Part shown: piece by piece, positions 11,118 through 21,760 of the stretch
How the letters are laid out: each line of letters begins with the position of its first letter
Numbering within the stretch: the first letter of the stretch is position 1
Source: Lotus japonicus
Taxonomy: Eukaryota; Streptophyta; Magnoliopsida; Fabales; Fabaceae
Direction of reading: 5' to 3'
Assembly (NCBI RefSeq): GCF_012489685.1
Contig: NC_080042.1
Span: 52,814,066 to 52,878,065, forward strand
Length of the DNA stretch: 64,000 nt
Translations under genes and position numbers: made by a program
The notes under the pieces: model-generated
Databases searched by the model: none
What the model was told of the DNA's origin: nothing
The model's input: only the letters and a program-made list of their open reading frames with translations

Positions 11118-11621
11118 GAGAAAAAGGAGAAATGGTTTTAGTTCTTTCTCACTTCCTTGCTGTTTTTTTTTCCAGTTTTTCTGAGATGATGATTAATTGA
11201 TTGTAGTTGCAGATTTGGGATTTTCTTATTTCAATTCCCATTACACAACAACATCAATTTATCTATTTTAATCAAAATCAAAGACGTGTTGAGCTGTTCA
11301 CTTCCTTGCTGTTCTCTTTTTTTTTTTTTTTTTTATCATTCTCTTTCACCTGCTCCTTGTTTGAGACCCTCCTCTTATTAAAATCAAAGATTTGTTTGGT
11401 TTTCTGGATTTACTTTGAATTGAATTGTGAAATTCAGAGTATTGGAGTTTCTCTATTAGACCATGTACAATGGTCTGTTGAAACTGATGTTGAATGTTGT
11501 TGAAACATGTTTAGCCCTTGCATTGGTCTGTTGAATGTTGTTGAAGTTGGGAAAATGTTGAAACCGTTCAACATTGTTGAGAGGAGCATCCGGAGCCACG
11601 TGGCAGCTCCGGATTGGAGAA

Positions 11622-14600
11622 TGTCACACCCCGATTTCGGTGGCGTCACTTTAGTAACTCAAAATAAAATAAAGCGGAAAAAGCAGGTATTTTTTTTTGT
11701 TTTGTTTAAATAAAAAGACTTGTCGAAATAAAGACTCAACCCAATCGCGATTAACAGCGATTAATATACAATACAAGCACAGCCCTCGCTGCAACTAAAC
11801 ATCGTCACGAGTGACCTCCAGTGACGGAAAGGTAGTGTCCGTGGGCAAATATGTACAAACTAAAACAAAGGTTAAGTATTCTGAGTACAGTCCTCCAACG
11901 AAAGTAAGTCGGCCCAAAACGGCCTCAAAAGACTTCCTACGTCCGACAAACTCCCTGTGATCCTCATGGAAGGGAATCACATGAAAAGCTAATAGTCGGG
12001 GACCTGCCCTGCCCCAAAATAAGGAATGACAATCAGAGCTATGACTCTAACAACCATCTCAAAGACTCTAACCACCCATAACCCACACTACTTTCATCGA
12101 CCCTTCCTCGATCAGGCCTGAAGTCCGGGTCCTCGTCGAAAGCTTCAGTAATAGTCATTACGCTCCGGGTCTTTCCCGCACAACGAATCATCATGAACCG
12201 GCTGACGGACGCCTGGCAGCAGGCCGACCGCCCAAACACAAACATACACACAAAGCCAAGGCGCTAGGGTCAACTCACGGAATAAAATAGATAATACAAA
12301 CAACATGTGATAAAGGGGGTATATATATGTTGTATATATACTTATAAGTCATGTATTGCCTACCCTAAGGTTGATACATAGCATGTTTATCAACATAAAA
12401 TCATCAAGATATATATAACGATGTTTATCAACAACAAATCACAATAACATTCACAAGTATGGTTAGGTGCATGGCGTGCCAGTGCAATGTCATGCTCAAA
12501 AGATGATCCGGATAAAATGTCACCATCTCGATGGATGGGACAAGCCAAGCACCTCGCTTCGCTAAAGCACCTCGCTTTTATGAAGCAGCACGCTCCTGTG
12601 AAGCAGCACGCTCTTGTGAAGCAGCTAGCTCCATTTGGGGCATCTAGCTCCGTTGAAGTCCGATCTGATATCGTCCTTCGGAAAGCAGCACACTTTCCAA
12701 GAAATGTATGCATGAATGCAATATGGTTAGCCAAACAACGAATCGTCCTCACCAAGGCACGCGTGTCTAGCTAGAGTACATTGTCTCTACAATACTCTAA
12801 GGTAAACAAAGAAGTGCTAATCGCATTTGGTAACTTTACTAGTCACTTGGGCTCACCGTCACGATGGCCAAACAAACTGCTCAACGAGCAAAAGAATGCA
12901 TCTGGCATTCAGTGACTTTTCAAGTTACTTTGACTCACCAGCTCGATGGTCAAATGGACTGTTCAACGAACAAGGAGAATGCTGCTCGCACTCAGTGACT
13001 TTTCAATTTACTCAGGCTCATCAGCTCGATGGCCGAAAGGCTGCTCAATGAGCAAAGATGGTGCACTCGCACTTGGGGACTTTCCAATCATCCCAGGCTC
13101 ATCCTTTGGATGGCTAGATAAACCACTAAAGGAACAAAAGGTGCTATCGCACTCAAAGTTTTCCTCACACTTAGATTGTCGACCCTTCCCGTTTTCCAAA
13201 CCATTTTCACATCCTAAGTCTTTTCCAAGAGGTTATCATCATTATTTAAAAGTGTTCTATCTTTGATTAGTGTATTATGAATTTCATTTACAAATCAAGT
13301 TCTGATTTCGTTTGTTTCAAAACTCTATAAGTAAAAAGATCCCAATAAACCCAAGTAATTCCCCGGGAAGGTCTCGATTCCTAAAACAATAAAGGCTCGA
13401 ACCTTGGTTCGACCTATCAAACATTCCCAAAACAAACCCGTCATTGCCATGACGAAGATAAGTGTAATCCACACTCCGAAAGTCGCATTAAATGCACGAA
13501 TACAGTCAGCACATTTTAATCTTAAACACAAATAAATCAAGCTCTATTGAGCGATGAAACATTAATGCAGTGCTGCAAAACATAACCCTGTCATGTCCAC
13601 TAGAAAGCGATAAGACAGAAACCAGTAGACGGCCGAAGCCTCTCAGAAAACGGAGACACACGTCTCATATAAGTTCACTCGGTCGAAGCCTCTAGAAAAC
13701 ATTTTTCAGAACAGTTCATGCAATATTTGTGCAGAATTTAACAAATGAGTCGAACAAGTCGACTCTAGGTCATTAACTAATAACGGTGAGTTGCCACTCA
13801 CGATCACAATACATTCAAGTCGAATTTATCGACGCCTACACACAAAAATAGCTAGTAAGTAAGTTGCCCTAACCTCGAGTTGTTCCAGTCTCGCGGTGTA
13901 GGTCTCCCTCACAAGCTTGTTCAGTCAATCCCAAGGTTTCCACAATTGAACCTTTGAGCAAACAAAGCAATAATGAATCAACACAAGTCGATACAGTCGA
14001 AACAATCCTAACTAATGTTCGACTAAGCTCAAGAAGCTTCAGAGTACAACATTTAGGCACGAAAGGAAGGGCTTTCCCCGAATGGATGAGTTTTGACTCG
14101 ATTCAGGTTTTGTACAAAAACACTTTATTCGCTAAAACGTGCATAACTTGAGCTACAGAACTCGGAATGACACGAAACCGGCGCCAAAATTTCCACAATT
14201 GAAAGAGCTACGCAATGGCTCAGGTCATAGAGACTCAAAAATTATTTTTGGACACGGTACCCAAGCAAATAGGTTTCTGCCACTATAGAAAATAGGGTTT
14301 TCGAACTTTTTCTTCGATCTAAATCAATCCCTAGGTATTCTTAGGCGATATCTAGGCCAGGGAAACTCTCAGAAAAATTATCGGGTCGAAAATTGTCGCA
14401 GGGGTATTTTGGTCATTATTTTTAGCTCGGAAACTCAAAATCAGAATTTCGAAAAACAAATTTGATGAGCTCGATCCTAACGACATTTATAACAACTAAT
14501 CCTAATGAAGCTAAGCTCAGTCGAGAGTTTTTGATCCAAAAAGCGGAACCTCTGTCAGAAAATGGGTATTTTCAGAAAACTTGACCTCTGCGACGATTCG

Positions 14601-15645
14601 ACAGGATTCAGTCGAAAACAACTGGATATTCATGCTCTGGAGCACGTGGGCATTAAGTTTAGACACCAAAATCAGCTTATTTGGACAGTTTTACAAAAAG
14701 CTCCAAACTTTGAGCTCAGAAAAACATAGAAAAAGTCGACAGATCTGACGATCAGAAGTGAGGGATAGTAACTATACCTCGATGTCTACGCGTAGCAACG
14801 AACGGAACGACGATCGGTCAAGATTTGAAAAAAAATCACTTTTCCTCCAATCCTCCAAGAGCTCTCGGCCGTGTGTGTTGTGTTTGTGATTTTTTTTGTT
14901 TTTTTTTTCATTTTTCATACTATATATAGGAAATGGGAAATGCAGAAAAATGAGAATTTCGCGATTCCGATTTTTCCTACTGATTCCAACGTATTTTAGA
15001 CACGATATTCTTCCCGCTGAATTTTTCTAATTCTCCAAAGAAATATCAGTATGATTTTTGGTTTTCGAGGCTTGTTTTTAATGTTTACCGGCTTAAAAAT
15101 GCACTTTATGCACTTTATGCTTTTGACCTCGGATGCAGAAACTTCCTTCTGAAGAAAGATTCGGAACGTCGATTAGAATGGGCGTGCGCGGATGAAATCT
15201 TTATTTGAAGCTCCGAATAGAAAAAGTCTTCATCGTCCGTCGATTTTAGGGTTTTTGAACTATCAGGGATTCCGTTTCGGCAAACTTCCGAGAATTGGAA
15301 TTTGACGTTCGTACATTCCAGGGTTTCGCATCGAAATACTTGTTTACTGACGAATAAGAGAAATTCTAACATTTCTCTGAAGATTTTTGGAATTAGTTTC
15401 CATCGCGTCCTAAAGTGTAAATTAGCTATTTACTAGTGTCTTTGACCTAAGATTAGGCGAATGTTAGTCGTGCTATACTTTTATCGGTTTTGATACAATC
15501 CTTGAACTTTTCCTGAACCTTCTCCTTCATAAATTTATTTCATCCAATAAACTCTTGTTCAGGTTTCCCTTCACGATACATCGAACTTATTCGTTAATAA
15601 GGAATTTCACTAATTTATTCTAAGCTTAAAATCTTGGGTCTCACA
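11622..15645 (-). repeat. Long solo LTR (4.0 kb), Ty3/gypsy-like, nested in the Harbinger
   Basis: The unit begins and ends with TG...CA and is flanked by GAGAA on both sides (11,617-11,621 and 15,646-15,650), a 5-bp integration duplication. On the minus strand it starts TGTGAGACCCAAG at 15,645 and ends CGGGGTGTGACA at 11,622. A TATA-like CTATATATAG at about 14,920-14,930 on the minus strand would be the LTR promoter. No gag or pol frame and no second LTR are present, so it is a solo LTR left by recombination between the two LTRs. A length of 4 kb suggests the Tat/Ogre group, whose LTRs are unusually long. Imperfect tandem segments of about 90 bp occur at 12,840-13,120. A related copy lies at 52,257 in the opposite orientation. 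Confidence 0.82.
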
Positions 15646-15856
15646 GAGAACGCTAGGCGCGTGCAGGACACGCGCCGACAACGCGCGTGGCGTGTCAGTG
15701 GGAGAGGAGAGAGAAGACCGAGTGGGTGAGGATGGGACGCGTGGCAGCGTCCCATTGGCCAGCCGGATTTTTTTTTTTAAAAAACTTTAAACTGAATTAT
15801 CTTGTTGAAATTTTTTTTTTTTTTTTTTTTACCAAAATTCATAACTTTTTTTTCTC

Positions 15857-15864
15857 TATAAATA
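15857..15864 (+). promoter_or_regulatory. TATA box of Harbinger ORF1
   Basis: TATAAATA inside CTCTATAAATAGAG, 108 bases before the ORF1 ATG and downstream of the nested LTR. The LTR insertion therefore did not separate this core promoter from its gene. Confidence 0.55.
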
Positions 15865-15971
15865 GAGACTTGGTTTGATAGATTTGGACACAGAAAAAAA
15901 AACCAAGTTTTTCCCCATCTTTATTATCTCTCTCACCATCTTATTATCCTTCTATTAGCATTTGTTTTGAA

Positions 15972-17174
15972 ATGGATCCCAACAATCACCATTACAACAC
16001 CCAGAATTCTTCAAGCTACCCAATTTCCAACCAAAATCCCAACAACTATGAAGATCCAAATCAATTTTCTTACCCACGTCCTCAAAATCCCACCAATTAT
16101 CAAGTCCCACATCAATTCTCCAACCAACGTCCTCAAAATCCAAACTATTTTCAAGTCCCACATCAATTCTCCAACCAACATCCTCAAAATCCAAACTATT
16201 ATCCAGATCCAAATCAGTATTCGAACCAGTCATCATTTGTTCCAAACTTTCATCCATCTTATGGATCTGTGAGATATCCATCTCAAACACCCCAGTCTAG
16301 TGGTTATATGCCAATGGTTCGTGCAAATTTTCCTAGTGTTGATGGACCGGAATTTCCGGAATTTTCAACACAAGTCAATCTTGGTGACGGGTCAGCTGAT
16401 AATGAAGTCAATGAAGTCACTCCTAAGAGCAAAAAAACGCATGCACCCGCATGGAACACTGCACAAAATATGGTGCTAATTAGTGGGTGGATTAACTGTG
16501 GAACAAGCAGTGTTGTGGGGAAAAACCAGAAAGGAGAAACATTTTGGAGAGATATTGCTGAGTATTGTAATGAGCATTGCTCATTCGATCCTCCGCGTGA
16601 TGGAATTGCATGTCGAAACCGTTGGAATTATATGAACAAAATACTGGGTAAATGGATTGGCGCTTATGATGCCGCTAAGCGTCAACAAGGAAGCGGTTGG
16701 TCGGATAATGATGTTTTGGCAAAAGCGCAGGAATTATTCGCATGTGGGAAGAATGTTCAATTTACTTTGATGGAAGAATGGATCGCTCTCCGTGATCTAC
16801 CACGTTTTTGTAGTCAAGTAGGAGGAAATGGTGGCTCAGCAAGTAGTGGATCTAAGAGATCTCACGACAGTGATGCATGTGGCTCAACCACTATAGGATC
16901 AATTCCTCGTCCAATGGGTAGGGAGGCAGCTAAAAGAAAGAATAAAAAGAAAAGTAAAGAACCTGTCGTTGAGGAGAAGGGGAAAGTTTGGGTTGAATAC
17001 AAAGATTTGAAGGCTCAAGAGATTGCACGAATTGATAAGCTAACAATGGTGCAAGAACAAACTAACCAATTGATGAAAACCAATTTGTATCTCAAGCTAA
17101 GTTCTGAAGAGGATCTCGATGACCGTAAGAAAGAGCTGTTGAGTAAGTTGGCCCAAGACCTATTTGGTAATTAA
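15972..17174 (+). CDS. Harbinger ORF1: Myb/SANT-like accessory protein
   Basis: A single 400-aa frame. PIF/Harbinger elements need a second protein besides the transposase; it binds DNA and carries the transposase into the nucleus. Residues 1-115 are Asn/Gln/Pro-rich and include a 17-residue unit repeated about three times (NYQVPHQFSNQRPQNP-like, residues 40-86). Residues 158-235 form the Myb/SANT-like domain (AWNTAQNMVLISGWINC ... FWRDIAEYCNEHC ... CRNRWNYMNKILGKW). A basic stretch near 320-332 (KRKNKKKSK) is a likely nuclear signal, and the C-terminus is a charged helix ending KLAQDLFGN. These plant proteins are often misnamed glutathione S-transferase T3-like. It stands 723 bases before the transposase gene, same strand. 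No lesion is visible. Confidence 0.88.
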   Translation: MDPNNHHYNTQNSSSYPISNQNPNNYEDPNQFSYPRPQNPTNYQVPHQFSNQRPQNPNYFQVPHQFSNQHPQNPNYYPDPNQYSNQSSFVPNFHPSYGSVRYPSQTPQSSGYMPMVRANFPSVDGPEFPEFSTQVNLGDGSADNEVNEVTPKSKKTHAPAWNTAQNMVLISGWINCGTSSVVGKNQKGETFWRDIAEYCNEHCSFDPPRDGIACRNRWNYMNKILGKWIGAYDAAKRQQGSGWSDNDVLAKAQELFACGKNVQFTLMEEWIALRDLPRFCSQVGGNGGSASSGSKRSHDSDACGSTTIGSIPRPMGREAAKRKNKKKSKEPVVEEKGKVWVEYKDLKAQEIARIDKLTMVQEQTNQLMKTNLYLKLSSEEDLDDRKKELLSKLAQDLFGN

Positions 17175-17344
17175 TTTCAATCGAGTATTTGTCTGTATTC
17201 GGTCAAACCCGCCAGTGGTGTCAAGTCTGTGGTGTTTGCTTTAACCATTTGTCAGTGTTGTCGTCAAGTATGTTGTGTTTGCTTTAATAATTTGTCAGTA
17301 ATGGCAAGTCTGTAATGTTCGGCTTTAATGTATGAGTTATTGTG

Positions 17345-17803
17345 TTTGAATATGTTCCACTCAATTCGAATCTACTCCTTTTCCGATTATTAACTCTAGT
17401 GGGTAACTTGTTTCGAATCTGTCAGTGGTGTCAAGTCGGTGGGGTTTGCTTTAATAATTTGCCAGTGGTGTCAAGTCTGCAGTGTTCGGCTTTAGTGTAT
17501 GGGTTATTGGGTTTGAATATGCTCCACTCAATTCGAATCTAGTCCTTTTCCGATTATTAACTCTAGTGGGTAACTTGTTTCGAATCTGTCAGTGGTGTCA
17601 AGTCGGTGGGGTTTGCTTTAATAATTTGCCAGTGGTGTCAAGTCGGTGGGGTTTGCTTTAATAATTTGCCAGTGGTGTCAAGTCTGCAGTGTTCGGCTTT
17701 AGTGTATGGGTTATTGGGTTTGAATATGCTCCACTCAATTCGAATCTAGTCCTTTTCCGATTATTAACTCTAGTGGGTAACTTGTTTTGAATCCGTCAGT
17801 GTC
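17345..17803. repeat. Tandem repeat between the Harbinger ORFs
   Basis: A segment starting TTTGAATATG.TCCACTCAA recurs at 17,345, 17,512 and 17,719. The first spacing is 167 bp and the second 207 bp; the extra 40 bp is one more copy of an inner unit (GTGGTGTCAAGTCGGTGGGG...AATTTGCCA). Related shorter pieces extend back to about 17,210. It separates the two element genes and probably arose by replication slippage or unequal exchange. Confidence 0.85.
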
Positions 17804-17896
17804 CACCATTCAATTTACTTATATATATGGATTCATAGATCAATTTATGTACCAATATCCAAAACCTCTTACTTTCTACTTCGAATTTCACAACAA

Positions 17897-19204
17897 ATGG
17901 ATCCTTTTGATCCTTTTGAGAATCCTTGTGAAAATCCTTTTGATATTGCAACATACCTTCAAAATTCTCAACTTGAAGAAGCTTTTATACTCAACCAATT
18001 AGGGTTGGGTCCAAACCAAAATTTGGAAGATAGTGCACCTCGTAGAAAGTATGTCCGTAGAGATCATGCAGCAGCAAACCGAAGGCTAATTGACGACTAC
18101 TTTGCCAATGAGCCTACATATGACGATTCAATGTTTCGTCGTCGGTACCGGATGCAAAAACACGTTTTCCTTCGAATCGTTGGGGACCTTTCAAGTAGTG
18201 ATAACTACTTCACCCAGCGAGTTGATGCAGCCAAGAAAGAAGGTATATCACCCTTAGCAAAATGTACCACAGCAATGCGAATGTTAGCATATGGTGTGGC
18301 AGCAGATGCAGTCGATGAGTACATCAAAATAGGAGGTACTACAGCACTGGAGTGTTTACGTAGATTCTGTAATGGAATCATACGATTGTATGAGCACGAG
18401 TACCTGAGAGCACCAACTCAAGAGGACCTGCAAAGAATACTACAGGTTAGTGAACAAAGGGGGTTCCCAGGCATGATCGGGAGTATTGACTGCATGCACT
18501 GGGAGTGGAAAAATTGTCCTAAAGCATGGGAAGGTCAATTTACTAGAGGGGATAAGGGAACCACTACAGTTATTCTTGAAGCAGTTGCATCTCATGATCT
18601 ATGGATCTGGCATGCCTTTTTTGGATGTCCGGGAACGTTGAACGACATAAACGTTCTAGATCGATCACCAGTGTTTGATGATGTGGAACAGGGAAAGGCT
18701 CCAACTGTGAGTTTCATTGTGAATCAACGTCCCTATAATATGGCATACTATCTAGCTGATGGTATCTACCCTTCTTATCCAACTTTCGTCAAATCGATCA
18801 GACTTCCTCAAAGTGAACCGGATAAGTTGTTTGCACAAGTTCAGGAGAGATGTCGGAAGGACATCGAACGTGCATTTGGAGTTCTTCAAGCTCGTTTTAA
18901 AATCATCCGTGAACCAGCTCGTTTGTGGGACATAGCTGATTTGGGTATCATTATGAGGTCATGCATCATATTACATAATATGATTGTTGAGGATGAACGA
19001 GATACATTTGCTCAACGTTGGACCGATTTTGAGCAATCTGGGGAAGGTGGATCTAGTACACCGCAACCATACTCGACCGAGGTGTTACCCGCTTTTGCAA
19101 ATCATGTGCGTGCTAGATCCGAGTTGCGTGATTCGAACGTTCATCACGAACTGCAAGCAGATCTAGTGAAGCACATATGGACAAAGTTTGCAAATGCTTC
19201 GTGA
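17897..19204 (+). CDS. PIF/Harbinger DDE transposase (HARBI1/ALP1-like)
   Basis: A complete 435-aa frame of the DDE_Tnp_4 family, which cuts and joins transposon ends at TTA-type sites. The catalytic acids are in place: D198 in MIGSIDCMHWEWKNCP, D250 in GTLNDINVLDRS and E324 in RKDIERAFGVLQARF. The N-terminal part holds a helix-rich DNA-binding region (about residues 50-180) with RRRYRMQKHVFLRIV and TTAMRMLAYGVAADAVDEY. The invariant ADGIYPSYPTFVKSI and C-terminal SCIILHNMIVEDER blocks are intact. Plant host genes such as ALP1 derive from this family, but the flanking inverted repeats and partner ORF show this copy is still inside a transposon. Confidence 0.93.
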   Translation: MDPFDPFENPCENPFDIATYLQNSQLEEAFILNQLGLGPNQNLEDSAPRRKYVRRDHAAANRRLIDDYFANEPTYDDSMFRRRYRMQKHVFLRIVGDLSSSDNYFTQRVDAAKKEGISPLAKCTTAMRMLAYGVAADAVDEYIKIGGTTALECLRRFCNGIIRLYEHEYLRAPTQEDLQRILQVSEQRGFPGMIGSIDCMHWEWKNCPKAWEGQFTRGDKGTTTVILEAVASHDLWIWHAFFGCPGTLNDINVLDRSPVFDDVEQGKAPTVSFIVNQRPYNMAYYLADGIYPSYPTFVKSIRLPQSEPDKLFAQVQERCRKDIERAFGVLQARFKIIREPARLWDIADLGIIMRSCIILHNMIVEDERDTFAQRWTDFEQSGEGGSSTPQPYSTEVLPAFANHVRARSELRDSNVHHELQADLVKHIWTKFANAS

Positions 19205-19658
19205 TGGAAGATGATTTGTATCGTACTAATTACGTTATTTGTGTGTTGTGTGCTTAGTTTGTTGTCTTGCATTTTAAGTTAAGAAAATAAAATAAATTAT
19301 TGTGTGCTTCGTTTATCGTCTTCCATTTTTTAGTTAAGGAAATAAAATAAATTATTATCTATATTAAAAAAAATTAATTCGTTAAGTGTTTATTATTTAA
19401 TTTAATTTAAAATAATAATTGTAATTTTATGTAAATAAAAAAAACAAAAACATAAAATTAAATAAAAATATGAAATAAAAAGTGGTGGGGTAGGGTGAGA
19501 GGTGGGGTAGGGTGTTGAGAGAGAAAACCATTGGAGTGGGTATTTGTTGAAAGTGTGTTGAATTGGAGAGAGAAGATGATGTGGAGTGTTGGGAAGATAA
19601 AAAGTGGTGTTGAATGGGAAAAACTTGTTTACACCATTGTACATGGTCTTAGCTTGAC

Positions 19659-19860
19659 GAGTGTCTGTATCATTTAGACCTAAGACCAATATTTTGGAAG
19701 AAGAAGAAAAAGAACCACCTATGGTTGTAATAACTTCTTCTAAACGTTTAAGCTTCTTGTATGCCTGCTCTAAGTTGCTGGAGAGTCCATGTTGGCACTT
19801 CTGTAGAGTCCATGTGGCACTTCTGTCGGAGCCAGACAGCCGGGGAAGATGACAGTACAT
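19659..19860 (-). other. Short unassigned open frame beside the Harbinger
   Basis: A minus-strand frame of about 70 residues (NLEQAYKKLKRLEEVITTIGG...) was cut by the Harbinger insertion. Joining the two flanks would give only about seven more codons before a stop. No family was recognised, and it may be chance. Confidence 0.2.
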
Positions 19861-20193
19861 GAAGAAGGGAGAGAGTTAGGGTTACTGTGATTCACATTTC
19901 AGTGTACACGGTAGATAAAACCATACACGGGGCATTGTCATTACTTTTCCAGATTTTTCCCTAAACAATGACACCGGTTATTGCATTTGATATGCCTTTT
20001 TGTTCTGTCTAAACGACATCACAAAGTGACATAAAATGGTAGATAAATTGCAGATGATATCATGCTTTCTCAATCATTCTACTTGATTTTTATCATTTAA
20101 TATTTTTAATTTTGATCAAATGATAATTAAGCTGCATTCTTCATATGAGATATTATCATAGACTCGATAAGCTAAGCTACTGTTGTTTTTAAG

Positions 20194-21251
20194 GGTGCCC
20201 ACTAGGGTGGGTAACCTTTTTTTTTGGTCCACCGGTGCACCAGGGGTATTCTTGACTTTGCACTAGGGGTATTTCAGACTTTAGTCCGTCCTCTTCTTCT
20301 CTCTCCCACTCTCCTCTGCAGCTCTGCCCCTCCATCCCTGTCTCCCATCTCTTCGCCGGTGGCAACATACTGTCCATAATGAAACCAGCCAATTGAACAG
20401 AGTCTAGTAATGAAATTAATATCCAATGCGTCTCGTGAATATTCATGTGACCACATGGTGAATTAGGAGACTCATAACACACATCTTCACCTCGAATCTA
20501 CCATCCAGTGAACCAAATTCAGACCATGAGATTACAATATTAAAATAGCAATGTTGAATTTTTCCTTTCTTTTGTTTAATTTTTCAGAGCAAGAAGAGAA
20601 AGAGAGAGATTGCTTTGTTTGTCTGTAAATTGTGCTAGGTCGCGATCCTGTCAGCGCTGAAGGCGGAGGGCGGCGGCAGCAACGGTGGGAGAGGAAACAT
20701 ACTCTCATGGTCTTGCTTCAACCCAGATCTAACCCATATCTTGCTTCAACCCCTTTTCTCTTTTCCATCACCACACTTCAACCCGCCGTCATCTCGATCT
20801 TCTTCCGTGTTTCTTGTTTCTTGTGGGTTGTGTTGGAGGCTGAGATGTGGATTTCTAGTGTCTGATTCACATGGCTTTGGTACAGAGGTTGGGAAGTGAG
20901 GTTATGGTGGGGTATATGGGAACCTGGTTTGGTGGTTGGTGGGGTTTGGGCCATGGTTCAGGTACTGCTGCGGTCAGGGTCACGGTGGCTGGAGGGTGGT
21001 GCTGTGGTGGTTTCTGGTTCCTGAGAATTCAATACCTGTGGTTTCTGGGTTCTTGCCTTCTTGGTGATTCAGGGACAGAGTAAGATTGGTTGGGAAAGAT
21101 GAGTTTGGGTCATTTACATTTTTACCCTTTTGTCATTCATTAAATCTTGACCATTCAATTACAGAATATTCTAAGATGCTAAGATCTAATGATGATTAAT
21201 GATGGAGCACCGGTGGACCAAAAAAAAAGGTTACCCACCCTAGTGGGCACC
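20194..21251. mobile_element. Mutator-like non-autonomous element with 45-bp perfect TIRs
   Basis: The left end 20,194-20,238 (GGTGCCCACTAGGGTGGG ... CCACCGGTGC) is repeated as an exact complement at 21,207-21,251; the match goes on for two more bases after one mismatch. The flanks are GTTTTTAAG (20,185-20,193) and GTTTTTTAG (21,252-21,260), a 9-bp duplication with one difference, which points to the Mutator superfamily. The 1,058-bp interior has no transposase. It contains a C/T-rich region (20,280-20,350) and a GC-richer region (20,640-21,080) unlike the AT-rich surroundings, which may be captured host DNA. No gene family was recognised in either. Confidence 0.85.
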
Positions 21252-21760
21252 GTTTTTTAGGCTCTTTACTTCTTAGGTGATTATCATCAACATGGACAAA
21301 ATGCCTAACCAAAGATCCATTATATGCATGTTTTGCTTCCACACTTTTGCAACCTTAAATCGCGTAAAGGATAAAAAAGCTACTCAAGTAGTCAAGTGGG
21401 CATGGCATGTGATTTTTTTCAAACACGCGATATATTTCTCCCAATTCCCACGTTTGGACCTACAACACGTAAAGGAACTATAATGTATTCAAAGAAATCT
21501 TTTTTTACATTTTTTTTTATAAGCCAAAGATATATTAAAAAGGAGTACAAGGGGTACTCCAACCCATAATACAACGATATAGATAGAAAAATTAAACAAA
21601 CCTACATAAGTAATGAAAGACTTAGTAGCTCCTCTAACTGTGCACTAAGATTCCCCTCACGGCCCATACTACCCTCGCACTGTGACTCCATTCCAACTAT
21701 CCCCAGAATCTGTATCAGTCCCAATATACTTGTCCACAAACTCAATCAGCCCTTCGTTAC

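Larger units (their letters stand above)
11459..19648 (+). mobile_element. Autonomous-looking PIF/Harbinger transposon with nested LTR
   Basis: Both ends carry the perfect 16-bp inverted repeat GACCATGTACAATGGT (11,459-11,474 and complement at 19,633-19,648). The target duplication is TTA (11,456-11,458 and 19,649-19,651), the standard PIF/Harbinger site. The element carries the two genes expected of the superfamily, a Myb-like protein (15,972-17,174) and a DDE transposase (17,897-19,204), in the same direction and both open. Its present length is 8,190 bp; removing the nested LTR and one duplication leaves about 4.16 kb, a normal size. Subterminal copies of TGTTGAATG-like motifs at both ends are possible transposase binding sites. 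No internal break in either protein was found. Confidence 0.9.

Noticed and set aside
12827..13120. Repeats suggestive of a CRISPR-like array
   Set aside because: The units are long, imperfect and contiguous, lie inside an LTR, and the genome is a plant.
10440..20000. A larger element enclosing the Harbinger, based on ATACACGGGGC at about 10,432 and 19,932
   Set aside because: The shared words are in direct orientation and the flanking similarity is short and inconsistent; no TIR or duplication could be fixed.
20632..21083. Two Gly/Trp-rich frames in the Mutator-like element
   Set aside because: No domain, different frames and no splice logic; kept only as possible captured DNA.
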